This document shows, one piece after another, positions 54,405 to 64,000 of a DNA stretch of 64,000 nt. A program made the translations under genes and the position numbers. Below the pieces are notes generated by a model. The model was given only the letters and a program-made list of their open reading frames with translations, searched no databases and was not told where the DNA came from. The DNA comes from Aculops lycopersici (taxonomy: Eukaryota > Arthropoda > Arachnida > Trombidiformes > Eriophyidae), in the NCBI GenBank assembly GCA_015350385.1, contig WNKI01000002.1, forward strand, positions 6,551,500-6,615,499, written 5' to 3'. The stretch's first letter is position 1, and each line of letters begins with the position of its first letter.

Positions 54405-56514
54405 CACGTTTGCCGGCACGCAACTCGGCGATGGGATTTACCTCTGTGCTGATCTCACTACGTGGGCGTGGTTGCTGCAGTTAACTACAAGCAACCGAGT
54501 AGATAGCAACGGTGGCTGCTCTTTCTCTCGTCGTCGTGTCCCTCGTCTTGATTTGTGCCATCAGCAGCTGATTAGCTGGAGCAGTGTAAGGTGAGCCTCA
54601 AGGAGAAGCTGCTCTCTGCAGTAGGAAAATGAGCACGAGCAGTGGACAGTGGAAACTTGACCGTCCAAGAGGCCAAGTGGAATGAGAGTGGCAAAGTCGG
54701 AAAGAGAGAGAGGGAGCGAGGGAAAGAGCAACCAACTAAACAAACATCATTTGCGGCCAAACACAAAGCAGTCGGGTTCGTTTCTGGTTTGTGTCGATGT
54801 TCATGTTGTTGTTGTTGTTGTTGCCTCTGTAGATCCATGTTTTCTCATGAGAAAAACCAACAGCCAGTGGGAACTAGCCACTGATCTGTTCTGTTCCATT
54901 GCTCGGCATCAACAAGTAGTTGTTGCTGGCCATTACTACTACTACTATTACTATTACTATTACTATTACTGTTAGTATTACCACCACTGCCACCAGTCTC
55001 ACTCACCAGCCTGATAGGAGAGCAGCGAGCGAGCGAGAAGATAGAAGAGCCCCAGTAGAAAAGAAGCTAAGTTTTCCTGCCGTCCGATTGTTGCAATTCA
55101 TTTTACACGCCACTTTGGCACATTTCCTCTGCTTCTAGAATCAGATTGAAACTAGAGCAGCGAGAGAGGAATCGCGATGAATCACAATGAATCTATTTGG
55201 CGTCCAGAGGCACGCCGAATAAATGTGGCGACGAAAAATCTCACATTGAATCGAATGTTGAAATAAGTTGCTGCTCATTTTCCATTCATTCATACGCGCT
55301 GATCTATTCTCTCGACTCGACTCGACTCGAATGGCCACTGGGAGTCGGGCGCGCAGCGCGCGCGACTCCTTCCAACTGACCATCAGGTAAACGGTAAATC
55401 ACAGCCAGGTAAATTTCTTGACACACGAGAAAACGTCAACGACTTGCTCGCATTGTATGTCTAGTAGGTAGCGGAAAATAACAAGAGCAACAGTAGCAAC
55501 AACATCAACATCAACATCAACATCAACATCAATAGCGACAAGGATGATTTCGCACAATTGATTTCGAATCCATTCACAATAAAAGCAATAGCAGCAACAC
55601 CAACATTGTCACTAATGGATTCGGTTTGTGTTCCATGAATTGAACTCATCAAGTTTCTCTACATGAGAATGAGGAGGAGAAACTCTAGCTCAAATTAAGC
55701 GCATTTCTCGTGGTTGGTCACATTTCCTCAGGTAGCCGGTTCTTTTTTGTCACCTGAGCTGCTGCCGAAAAGCGCAACAGTATTCTCGACTTCTGTTCTA
55801 GTTTCTTTTCTCGCAACCCAAATTGTGAATCGTAGAGAAATTTACCGTCAAAAATTTTCACGCTGCGATGAGACAACTCAAAACTGTTGTCTGCTATTCT
55901 CGTCATCTCGTTATATATGATATGATAGTAGTGATAAATAAATGGAGAAAAAAGTATCATCTTTCTCACATTGTAAAATCAATTACCTTTTTAAGAGGAG
56001 AAAGGAAAACGCAAATTTTTTAACCAAAAAAGAAAGAAAAAACTATCACTTACCCGCTAAAGTCTCGTCCGTTCCAACACTCGCTAGTGGAATGGTTTGT
56101 CACCTTTGGTTGGTTGTTGTTCCTTTGCTGTTGTGCTAATAAAATTGCGTTGCTCCTGATTCGCTGGCAGATGCGCTGAGGCCACTCGCTAAAAAAGTCG
56201 CGACTCACCTGAAGTTGCGCAACAAAACCATCGAGTCTATTAAACAGGGACCACATGGGCGATTGGCGCGCCTGTTGCGCCACGAACTCGTACTGGCGCA
56301 TAATTTTCAGGTAGTAGTTGGCGGTGGCCTGGTTTAAGTGCAAGCTGTGACCCCATTGGTTCGGGTTGCCATTATGACCGGACGACGCTGGCATCTGGTT
56401 CGCTGGCAAGATTCGCGGGCCGCGCGGCGTCAATTGAGTCAACTGGTTGGCGTTTGGTTGGTGCTGGTGTTGCATTAACCTGACGCCGGCTCGCATCGGG
56501 CACAAGCGGATCAG
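45013..56514 (-). CDS. Glypican (dally/GPC-like GPI-anchored heparan-sulfate proteoglycan), two 3' exons; 5' partial
   Basis: Exon A 56514-56054 (acceptor CCACAG, donor GGGTAAGTG) joins exon B 46228-45013 (acceptor CCTACAG) with matching phase, completing a Gly codon; 558 aa visible. Glypicans carry heparan sulfate and shape Wnt, Hedgehog and BMP gradients. Family features: a helical segment ending FFSEWPQRIC, the hallmark SECWNG, then the strand GYTKPLIPLGQVI. After GPINQIVLNLIEKL comes a long acidic linker with Ser-Gly attachment sites (EHSGVS, SSGSGD) for heparan sulfate. The C-terminus has small residues followed by a hydrophobic run (PIVLLLLLMQSLLFLRIF), a GPI signal. The exon(s) for the signal peptide and most of the Cys-rich domain are not visible up to 62 kb. 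The 9.8-kb intron hosts another gene. Confidence 0.85.
47157..47194. repeat. (AG)19 microsatellite
   Basis: A perfect 38-nt AG run in the glypican intron. Confidence 0.95.
48230..49183 (+). CDS. Secreted glycine-rich structural protein, nested in a glypican intron
   Basis: Single ORF of 317 aa from ATG 48230. The frame stays open to an upstream ATG at 48128, but the chosen start gives a clean signal peptide, MTNKSALMLLMFGTATCMSM, cut near VAAQ|GG. The mature part is dominated by Gly with Gln, Asn, Phe, Leu and Pro in repeated units (GLGNLGLGD, GGGGGQDMGGQDFSQMGG, FGGFGGPQQRGQNPMGG), ending LPFGLPNLFG. It has no Cys. This composition suits cuticle, silk, cement or other extruded structural proteins, but composition alone does not identify the family. 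It lies on the strand opposite to its glypican host. AATAAA is at 49389-49394. Confidence 0.8.
   Translation: MTNKSALMLLMFGTATCMSMVAAQGGGGGDGLGDLGLGNLGLGDMGNMGNMGGGGGGGAGGGDNDFGNMANQFGGGNGGGGGGGGGQDISGLGGGGGGQDMGGQDFSQMGGGGGGGDAGGQDFSNMGGGGGGRQDLGQFGVGGNQMGNQFGGMGGGPQQGGFGGFGGPQQRGQNPMGGFGGQNPLQFGLGGQGNLPFGGGQQGGQQQQPFQFGGFGPFGNFGNLAGMQNNQQGGGGGGGMQNPLAQLLGGLGGGQPLGGGGGFNPLGQLGGALNPLAALTGGGGQPQGGLGGLNPLGAMAGGPQGGGLPFGLPNLFG
49389..49394 (+). terminator. Poly(A) signal of the glycine-rich gene
   Basis: AATAAA about 205 nt after the stop, on the same strand. Confidence 0.5.
51656..51684. repeat. Perfect 12-bp inverted repeat built on the CAACAAGTG word
   Basis: ACACTTGTTGCT (51656-51667) and AGCAACAAGTGT (51673-51684) are exact reverse complements with a 5-nt loop. 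Each arm contains the core of the recurrent CAACAAGTGG word. Confidence 0.75.
52068..52099. repeat. Perfect 10-bp inverted repeat GCCAGCAAGT / ACTTGCTGGC
   Basis: The arms are 52068-52077 and 52090-52099 with a 12-nt spacer. The left arm runs into GCAAGTGGC, a relative of the recurrent word. Confidence 0.7.
54366..54402. repeat. (TA)n microsatellite
   Basis: 37 nt of uninterrupted TA in the glypican intron. Confidence 0.95.
55341..55369. repeat. GC-rich palindrome GGAGTCG..CGACTCC
   Basis: Seven-base perfect outer arms (55341-55347, 55363-55369) enclose GCGCGC on each side of a single A, so a strong hairpin with one G-G mismatch could form in an otherwise ordinary intron. Confidence 0.6.
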
Positions 56515-58546
56515 CTGTGGCATTATTGGGTTATTCGGAAAGTGGGAGGGGGTGGCAAAAGTTTGAAGGAAGAAGATTGAGTTAGTTAGTTGGTTGGTTG
56601 CTGTTTGGATTCCTGGAGGCTAAAGTCGTTTAAGGTTCTTGTTTGTGGTTGGGGTTGGGGTTGAGGTTGAGAAGGAAAAGTTTAGAAGCGAGGAAGAAAC
56701 ACAATGCAGGTCAAATGGTCAAACGGGGGCGACCTGTTGATTGATTGATCGCTTGATGGGATTTTGTCTGGCCACAATAACTTTTTTCTTTTTTGAGGTA
56801 AGTCAGTGGAGAATTTCACAGCGTAAAACATCAACAAGTAGCACACAATTGCCGCGTGTGTGGCCATTTCCACTGCAAATCTCTCGTCCCTTGAACCAAT
56901 CGTTTCCTCGTTTTAGTTTCGAGGAAGACAATTTATTCCTAGAACCATTGGGAGCTCACGAAAACATCAACACCAAGGTCTCTGTTGCTGGTCTCGTTGA
57001 TCGAGGGATCAGAGATTCTTTCTCTCTATCTTGTGCATTTGAAGCGCCGAGAAAGCTTTTGCCGCGAAAAAGTGAGTGCGACGCCGGAAGTGAGCAGCGC
57101 GCAGGGTCGCGGTTCGGTTGCCACCAAAGGCGAATAAAAAGAAAACCACCGGCCACTTGTCGCCCAATTGAACTTGACGCGGTCGGCAGGCAAGCAGGCG
57201 ACAAGTTGGGGCGCATCTTTCACACGCGCATTAGATTTTCCCTCCCTAGAACTAGTGGATTTTGCAGTATGATGCATCTTTAACAAGCGCAAGCAAGTGA
57301 GCAAGTGGACAGCAACTGAAACTTCAGCTGGCCCCTCGTTTGGTTGCTTGTGATGTCGTCAAGCGTCAGTGGCAACAGTGAAGTGGCCGACTTTTTTCCT
57401 CCTCCTCTCTCTCTCTCTCTCTCTCTTCATTCACACGCCTCAATGGCGAGATTTGTTGCTGCTGCCGCCGCTAAGCTTCAATGGCGTAACATTTCTATTC
57501 TTTTAATAAGACTGTCTGACTGCTCGAATCTATATTCCACTCGGCGGCTCGTTCGCTTGGCTCAAAGTCTCGGCAAGTTGGAGGAGCAAACAGAGATGGA
57601 GTAAGAGAGGGAGAGAGAAAGAAACTGAGGCTACTTACGGCGCTGCTCTTTTTTTTAATCAACTTTCGCCGGCCATTCAGGCGAGAGTTTGAATGACTTT
57701 TGGCCGCAACAATCGCTATGTTTGCAATAATAGAACAAGCAACAAACTGAATCTAAACGAGCAGCAAAACGACTCCAAATTTTAATTCAATTCAATTCAT
57801 TTCATTTCATTTCATTTCATCTCGATTCAAGTACACAAAGAGGATTTCCGCCTCCAGTCGCCTCAAGTTGAAGTTGAGCTCAAACTCCGACCGCGACTCT
57901 GACATTAAACTAACGACGACGCCAACTAGACGCAACTGAATGGCTGCCCTTCCCTCGTTTACTCTACCTCGTCGATCGGTCTGTCTGTCAGCCAGCCAGC
58001 CAGCCAGCCAGTCAGTTAGCCAGTCGGTCAGTCAGTCAACTAGCCAGTCAATCAACATCAACAAGTGGTCGTCGGTATTGTTGTTGTTATTATGGTCAGT
58101 CATTCAGATTTCAGTGACTCCTGGAGGCTCGACACCGATCGCCGCAGTGGCCACAAATCATCTCGGTGGCGACTGTGAATGCCAAATGGTCGCGCCCATT
58201 TCCACTTCTATTGCTAGCCGACGACGACGACCACAACCACTGAAACCACGAAGATTGCGGCGGGATCATTACTGGCGCCGCCGAGGGAAAACTTCCTCTC
58301 CTCTCTCGAGGGGCACGTCGAGTGCGAGTCGTTTCCTTTTTCTCACTCACTTTGCTCGGCCAACGATCGCCGACCACTTGTTGCGGCAGCCTATACGTAA
58401 CGCGCGGCCATCTCCGCAAGCAGCTGACTTTTTGGGCCGACCAGTGGAGGCAATTGCACGCAATTTAGTAGTGAGTTACATGAGCCATCGGGAACGACGA
58501 TGAAAACATCACGTCGTCGGTCGTCGTATTGAACCAACTTGACTTG

Positions 58547-58579
<33 letters not shown>
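58547..58579. repeat. (GTC)11 microsatellite
   Basis: 33 nt of perfect GTC triplets, noncoding as far as I can tell. Confidence 0.95.
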
Positions 58580-58761
58580 TGGTTGTCGGCTGAGTTTTAT
58601 CAGTCGAGTGGCGCAACAGCAAACCAAGTGAGACCGTACGAGCTAAAACTCTGCTCGGTGGCCGTCGTTTCATGGGGCAGGAAAAGGAAACGGCGACGAG
58701 CGCCACGATGACGAGCAGTGTAGCGCACGAAGCATGGCCGTCCAACAAGTGGTCATTGTGC

Positions 58762-58794
<33 letters not shown>

Positions 58795-58815
58795 ACTATT
58801 ACTATTATTATTATT
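58762..58815. repeat. Compound microsatellite (GTTGCT)n-(ACTATT)n-(ATT)n
   Basis: Five GTTGCT hexamers pass into ACTATT and then ATT units. Confidence 0.9.
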
Positions 58816-60608
58816 ATCTCCTCCGCTCTCCAACAGTCGGAGAGTGCCGCTGCGGAAACGGGGCCGACCTGTTGCTGCACGACCAAGACGACGAGTGGGA
58901 GAGTTGCAGCAAGTTGGCTCTCCAGTGTCCCTGTCGTTGGCGCACCAAAATCGTTCACCTGGAAACAGAAAGCGGCAACTAAACAGACAACGTTTACCTG
59001 TCCCATGTTTTAATGCCCACCTGCTCTTGGTCATCGCAAATGGTCGTCGTTGCCTTTGCTGGCATTGGTGCGATTTGCTTGGTTGCACGTGAGACTGAAC
59101 TTGGCTCAGAGTAGTTTTTTCTTGCAACAGCGACAAGAGCATCGAAGAAGGAGAGGTAAGTCTCAGAATTTTACGTCACTTCGATGGCCACTCCAGTATA
59201 ACAAGTTGAGAAAGAAAAGCCAAATGTCACTTTCCACCAAACCAAAAGTGACACTTACTTACTAAACTCACCTATCGCTCAGGTCAACCCTTCGCCTTTA
59301 CCTGCCATCTCCTTCTACAGGCTGCTCGTTATTATTATTATCGTCACAAAAAAACCCAGAGAGACTCGCAGTCTACGTGACTTTCAATGTCAAAGTCAAG
59401 TGAACAGCGACCGAGGAAATCCAACAAACGAAACGTCAGATAACGAGCGACTCTCCCACGATCCTGGCACTAGAGAGGCGAGCAACCGAGCAGAGTGCCA
59501 GGGAAACTGGTGCTAACAAGTGGCGTGTTGGCTGTTATATGGTGCCACCATGGCGCACAACTCACAGGAGCCCAGAGCAAGTTGCCGACAGGAAGTCGAT
59601 GGGCGCGAGATTAGCGCACTTGTTGCCGCTTCCATTTGGATGCCCTTCTCTTTTCTGAATCTTCGTTGCTTTTGTTGCCGAGAATAGATGACAGCAGCAG
59701 CAGCAACAACAACAACAACAACAACGGCGATTAAGAAGTGAACTTTTGCTCAGGCAAACAGAAAAAGAAGAAGAAGAAGTAGAAGTAGAAGTAGAAGAGA
59801 ATCTCACTGATTCAATTCCGCTGCCGCTCTTCTCAGATGGCAATCGAAAGATTAGAAGTGGCAACAACACTTGCCGCTAGCTGCTCTTTTCAAACAAATA
59901 ATACTCGAACTCTGGGCCATGCGAGAGATGGACTAAATAGTAATAGTAACAGTAGCAGTTCTAGTGGAGGACCAAAGAGGCAAATCATGGCGTTTAAAAA
60001 AGTTGAACTTGTAAACAGACGGCTAATGGCACCACTGGTCTCCTCTCCTCTCGTCTTTGTCGTCGTGGTCGTTGTTGTTGTTGCTACTACTATTTGCCTT
60101 TGGTGTTGCCCATTCACCAAACCAACTAAACTGGCCACCAATCCCATTCATGAGTTCATTCGGAGGACTGTGAGTTTATGCTGCCCCGAAAGATTGGAGG
60201 CCAATTTGGCCACCACTACTTCTCGGCTCATCATAGTGGTCGTGGTAGTTTTGTCGAATGATGGCCAGCTGATGGCCAAATAATCATAAAAATTCCTCAA
60301 TCTCGAAGCAAAATTTAGTCCACTTACTGGACTATTGGTGGAGTCTACTTACACCACAGCTCTAGTAAGAGAGTAGAATTTAAATTTTTTGAAGTAGTAG
60401 TAGTAGTGGCAGCCTTTGCAAATGCAACATGCAAAGGCAAAAGTGTGGTCAAAAGCACGTAAACCCGAAGGCCGCTGATGGCCACACGAGCTCACAATTC
60501 CTCGAGGTGATTTTGAGGCTCTAAACTGGAGATGTTTTGGCAACAACTAAACTAAACTTGCAACAGCTGCTTGTCGATTTTCAATTGCTTGGCTGGCCAC
60601 TCGAACTT

Positions 60609-60640
<32 letters not shown>

Positions 60641-62077
60641 CTAGAACATGCATTAAATTTTCAGGTAAAGTTAGCTCTTCTTTTTGCACCACTTTCAAGG
60701 GAGTGCGAAAATCCACTAAACTTGCGAGCAACAAGTGGCCACCCAAAGGTACCGAGCTCATTATCGCGCAACACAATCTGATCTGACGCAATCGGCGTCG
60801 GCGGCGTTGGTGGTTGTAGTTGTGGTTGTAACGGTGGCGCCACAGTGACAGGCGCTTGCTAAATTTTCAATTTCGATTCCAATTTCCGAACTCTCGCTCT
60901 GGGTGCCCGTTTATTGCGCAATCAGAATCTTGTTTTATCACTCTACCTGCGAGATTTTCTACAATGATCATGCTCATTCGCTTCGAACTGAAACAAAACT
61001 CGCACAGCAGGAAGTGGCAGCCAAAACTCTGATCACACTAACCAAACGAGATGGGGGCACCTGTTGCTTCAGAATTTTGAATCTAGAAGACACATCAGAA
61101 ACAATGAGCTTTGGGCGAATCAATTCTAATTGATTTCTGCTCGCAAAGTTGGGAAGTGAAAGAATAGTATCTAACTTAAAAATCTAACAAGAGCAACAAC
61201 AAAAACAACTTGAAATTTCAATTGGCTTCCTGTAGTTTTGCTCCCTTCATATCAAACTATTCCTTTCTTGCGCCATACTTTCATCATTATAATCACCATT
61301 AAGTTGGGCGCCCAAGTTTTTAGAAGTTAGATGGGGAGCAAATGGGAAAAATTGAGGAAAACGAGAATCGGAAGCTGAATAAATGGGCCAAAAGCGCAAA
61401 CACAAAAGGCGGCCGCCGCCGCCGACGACGACGACTTGCAATTTGTTTCTAGTCTCTTTTCGTGCGTCTGCTAAAGCGAGGCTCGCGTAGGGCCAGACGC
61501 ACTAATTAGCGCAAGGTCCGCCGACAAGCACGCTTATGGGGCCGCGAGCGACCGAGTCGCTGGTGCGAGACTCGCGCGACGCACTTGCAACATTACTGTT
61601 GCATTGTCCGAAGAACACCGGCAACCTGTTGAATGGTTGTTGTAACGGCCAATTGGTTGTACAAGAAGCCGGACACACAACAAAAGCTGGTCATAACAAC
61701 AACAACAGCCCCCATCATTTAGAGGTAGGCGAGCGCTTAGATTTGCCTCCCATTTGCTCTATGCTTTGCGTTGCCTTTTTCCTCTTCCTCTTTCCGTGTA
61801 CCAACTCAATCACTGCTCACTTGGGTGAACTTATGGCGAATCAACAAGTGGCGCGTTATGAGTGGTTGAATGGTGCGAGTGGTTACATTACACCAACCAA
61901 CTGGCCTCCTCATCCGCATTCCAGTTTATTGTGTCGGATTCAGCCTGTTGGTTAGCCTCCGTGGACTGAGCTAGCAACTTTAGGAAGTGGAGGTCGAAAT
62001 GATGGAGACGAGATGATGAAAGGAAGTCGATGCTCATACTCGCACATCGCACTTCCTGTTACTGGCCTCTATTCAAG

Positions 62078-62083
62078 TTTATT
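62078..62083 (-). terminator. Poly(A) signal of the NRF-6-like gene
   Basis: Minus-strand AATAAA about 25 nt after the stop. Confidence 0.6.
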
Positions 62084-62107
62084 GTTGCTTATTATGTTAT
62101 AATTTCC

Positions 62108-63973
62108 TCAGCTCTCAACTTGTTCTTTGTTGCCTCCTCCAACTGCCTCCTCTCGTGTTCCTCTCGTGCTAGTTGGCGATGATTCACCGTTAGATAACCA
62201 GATCAAACCTATGAGCCGATGCATGGGCCGCTCGAAAAATGCGTAAAGTGGGGCGGACAGTAGAAGCGAGCCCAAGTAGGCGAAGGAGAATTTGCACAGC
62301 AAGTTTGGCCAAGTCATTGGTTCTAGTTGAAGTTGAGTCATTGATTGGTATGCAATCAACTCGAAGTGGATCAATAAAATTGCATAATTCAACTTTGACA
62401 ATTGGCGCCACATTGGAAGACACGCCAATCTGCCCCACAAGGTCCCTTTTAAATCCGTGCACATCCTCAAAAACATGATACAATTACACAGGGACCATAG
62501 CGGCTTAATTAGAACAAAGCCGCCCAGGGCCAGATAGCAATCAAACTCTTGAGTAGTTTGCAAGAATCTCAGGTAACCTGAATATTGGGCTCGGTCTCGG
62601 AGTTGCACTAGGAGAGGGGCCAACATGAGCAGGGCGCTAGATGCTAGCACCAACTTGAACCAAACGCCTCGCATAAAACTGGGCCACTCTATTTGGTTTA
62701 CCTGCTGCCCAAAGCGTTGTTCTTTTGACTCCTCCAATTTCTTCTCCCCTCGAGACGACGATATCCGCTTACAAGAGGAACATAATTCACTTTTTGATGA
62801 TTCCTTGAGCCCGTCGCCATAATTTGGGTTGCTAGCGTTTGCATATTTTGCGCCCGCACAAGACACGGCTTCAAAATCATCGGCAACAAGTGGCTGCTGC
62901 TTATGGCCATCATTTGAGGTAACATCAAATGAACAGCAATTTGACCTCTTGATTTGGTCGTTCAAATCTTGACTAAAGCAACCAGAGATTGGCCGTCTCC
63001 TTTTCTTGCTTCGCTGCTCGCACTGATACAACAAGTGGCCGCCCACCAGACCAATGAGTATGGGGCCGATGCGATTTTGGGGCTGACTGTAGGCGTGCGC
63101 CGCGTACCTGATCAAAATGGTGAACACGTGTAATCGGAGCCGAGCAAAATCGGCCAAACTTACATGCTCAAGTAGCGATTGGTAGTCGTGAATTGTGTGA
63201 GCAGTTGAGGCAACAATTAGTGCCGCTAAAAGAGTGTAGCCAAGTTTGGTTGGAGTTGACCTGAGCAGCAGAATAACAAGTGGTAGCACGAGAAAGAAAT
63301 GGAAATCAACGGCCAGCGACCAAGCGGGCGGCACGCAATGGTGAGTTATGGGCTTGAAATCGCTGGCAAAGGTTATTGGCCAAAGCCAACTCTCTTGCCT
63401 GCACAAACCTCGTAGGGATTCGTTGTTGGTGGCATAGTCCCACAGTGGACCCGAGCCAAGGTGAGCCGATAGACTTTTGGTCCAGGTGTAAACCAAGAAG
63501 TAAAGTGGCGCTATTCGCAGGTACCGACTGCCCACTAGAGTCAGGTAAATTTTCAAATAACTTGGCTTGTTTTGATTGCTCTTGTTGTTGTGGTCGTTGT
63601 CGTTGTCTCCGCAGCTTTTCCTCTTCTCTCTCGTCGCCTTGTGGCCATCCAATCGCTTGAATGTCAGGTAGGCCACCAGCAAACCGGAAATGACGAAAAA
63701 TGTATCGACAATATTGTTCAAGGACAGTAGCAACATTGTTCTCAAATCCTTTCCCATAACCTCGACGGTGTGAGCATAGGCAGTGCCCAGAGTTGAGTGG
63801 GTTAAGAATACGTGAGCGCCTATGACGCCCATGCAACCAAGATGCTTGACACTATCTAGGGCATTCAGGTTGATTATAGATTTTTCGCCACCTTCCCGCT
63901 GTTCCATGTTCTTTTTTCCCCTTTCTGAATCATCTAAATTGAACAAGTTTCTTAGATTCAAGTCGAAAGACAT
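62108..63973 (-). CDS. NRF-6-like multipass membrane acyltransferase (acyltransferase family 3), probably 5' partial
   Basis: 621-codon ORF. Nose-resistant-to-fluoxetine proteins are multipass membrane proteins with an acyltransferase-3 domain; in C. elegans they affect lipid and drug uptake. Visible family features: LDSVKHLGCMGVIGAHVF (first membrane helix), NNIVDTFFVISGLLVAYLTF, YLRIAPLYFLVYTW, CVPPAWSLAVDFHFFLVLPL, and QNRIGPILIGLVGGHLLYQC. The C-terminal helices are LNYAILLIHFELIAYQSM and APLYAFFERPMHRLI. A Lys/Ser/Cys-rich cytosolic insert of about 110 residues splits the domain. The N-terminus (SFDLNLRNLF) resembles the linker after the luminal NRF domain, and a CATAG acceptor lies just upstream. 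The luminal domain is probably in an exon beyond the window, so ATG 63973 may not be the true start. Confidence 0.88.
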   Translation of the reverse strand: MSFDLNLRNLFNLDDSERGKKNMEQREGGEKSIINLNALDSVKHLGCMGVIGAHVFLTHSTLGTAYAHTVEVMGKDLRTMLLLSLNNIVDTFFVISGLLVAYLTFKRLDGHKATREKRKSCGDNDNDHNNKSNQNKPSYLKIYLTLVGSRYLRIAPLYFLVYTWTKSLSAHLGSGPLWDYATNNESLRGLCRQESWLWPITFASDFKPITHHCVPPAWSLAVDFHFFLVLPLVILLLRSTPTKLGYTLLAALIVASTAHTIHDYQSLLEHVSLADFARLRLHVFTILIRYAAHAYSQPQNRIGPILIGLVGGHLLYQCEQRSKKRRRPISGCFSQDLNDQIKRSNCCSFDVTSNDGHKQQPLVADDFEAVSCAGAKYANASNPNYGDGLKESSKSELCSSCKRISSSRGEKKLEESKEQRFGQQVNQIEWPSFMRGVWFKLVLASSALLMLAPLLVQLRDRAQYSGYLRFLQTTQEFDCYLALGGFVLIKPLWSLCNCIMFLRMCTDLKGTLWGRLACLPMWRQLSKLNYAILLIHFELIAYQSMTQLQLEPMTWPNLLCKFSFAYLGSLLLSAPLYAFFERPMHRLIGLIWLSNGESSPTSTRGTREEAVGGGNKEQVES

Positions 63974-64000
63974 GATCTCTATGAATCGTTGGCTCTTGTC

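Larger units (their letters stand above)
46229..56053. other. Large glypican intron: host of a nested gene, microsatellite-rich
   Basis: 9,825 bp between the two glypican exons. It contains the plus-strand glycine-rich gene at 48.1-49.4 kb. Otherwise I see only microsatellites, short inverted repeats and frequent E-box-like words. Notable simple repeats not listed separately include (GAC/AAC)n at about 49,984-50,022, (AACCAC)n at about 51,872-51,910, (ATTACT)n at about 54,932-54,970 and (AACATC)n at about 55,500-55,531. No transposon ORF. Confidence 0.6.
56515..62077. other. Upstream of glypican exon A: simple repeats, no gene recognised
   Basis: 5.5 kb between the glypican exon and the NRF-6-like gene. 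I searched the minus strand for a glypican Cys-rich exon and found none. Contents include (CAGT/CAGC)n at about 57,990-58,040, (ATTTC)n at about 57,795-57,820, (CAGCAA)n at about 59,692-59,725, (GTC)n at about 60,610-60,640 and many CAACAAGTGG words. A plus frame of 187 codons at 57,940-58,503 is repeat-derived and rejected. Confidence 0.5.

Noticed and set aside
57940..58503. 187-codon plus-strand ORF with ATG
   Set aside because: The N-terminus is translated from a CAGC/CAGT tandem repeat, the rest is Arg/Ser-rich with no domain, and the minus strand is equally open.
47157..59725. Regularly spaced short repeats considered as CRISPR or satellite arrays
   Set aside because: They are simple di-, tri- and hexanucleotide microsatellites without spacers, in a eukaryotic intron and intergenic setting.

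Overview
This is nuclear DNA of an arthropod, most likely a chelicerate and probably a mite. The evidence is a set of metazoan single-copy orthologues, GT..AG introns that are often only 60-110 bp, AATAAA poly(A) signals, a cuticle protein whose chitin-binding core ends GFRA..TNE.GT....ADV (a form I associate with chelicerates), and an arthropod stoned locus. Most genes have one or a few coding exons. The species cannot be fixed from sequence alone.

Layout. 1-365 is the N-terminal end of a probable C2H2 zinc-finger gene running off the left edge (minus). 6.5-11.8 kb is a three-exon SGSM RUN/TBC Rab-GAP (plus). 12.6-14.4 kb is the PP2A scaffold subunit A (plus). 15.2-25.5 kb is a tandem minus-strand block, transcribed from right to left: a short Integrator subunit 7, a FET-family RNA-binding protein (cabeza/FUS-like), the two-ORF stoned locus (stnA then stnB), and a three-exon CNRIP1 orthologue assembled here from splice sites. 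26-40 kb is gene-dense: OCIAD1 (plus), an RS-rich nuclear cyclophilin (minus), ethanolamine kinase (plus), SETDB1/eggless (plus), TMEM33 (minus), EMG1/NEP1 (plus), tRNA-Val(AAC) (minus) and UNC-45 (plus).

From 40.5 kb the window is sparser: an RR-type cuticle protein (minus), a small spliced gene that I do not recognise (plus), and the last two visible exons of a glypican (minus) separated by a 9.8-kb intron. That intron hosts an oppositely oriented gene for a secreted glycine-rich protein. The right edge holds a 621-codon NRF-6-like membrane acyltransferase (minus). The 46-62 kb stretch is rich in microsatellites, and a 10-mer, CAACAAGTGG, recurs there on both strands.

Most genes are housekeeping and do not form a pathway. 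The exception is stnA and stnB, which share a 45-nt intercistronic gap. stnA is nearly AUG-free, with no internal Met codon, and no AUG lies in the last 710 nt before stnB. This looks like a dicistronic mRNA shaped for scanning or reinitiation. Other points of note are orthologues lacking expected domains: INTS7 ends after its N-terminal third, UNC-45 lacks the TPR domain, and the FET protein lacks the N-terminal prion-like domain.
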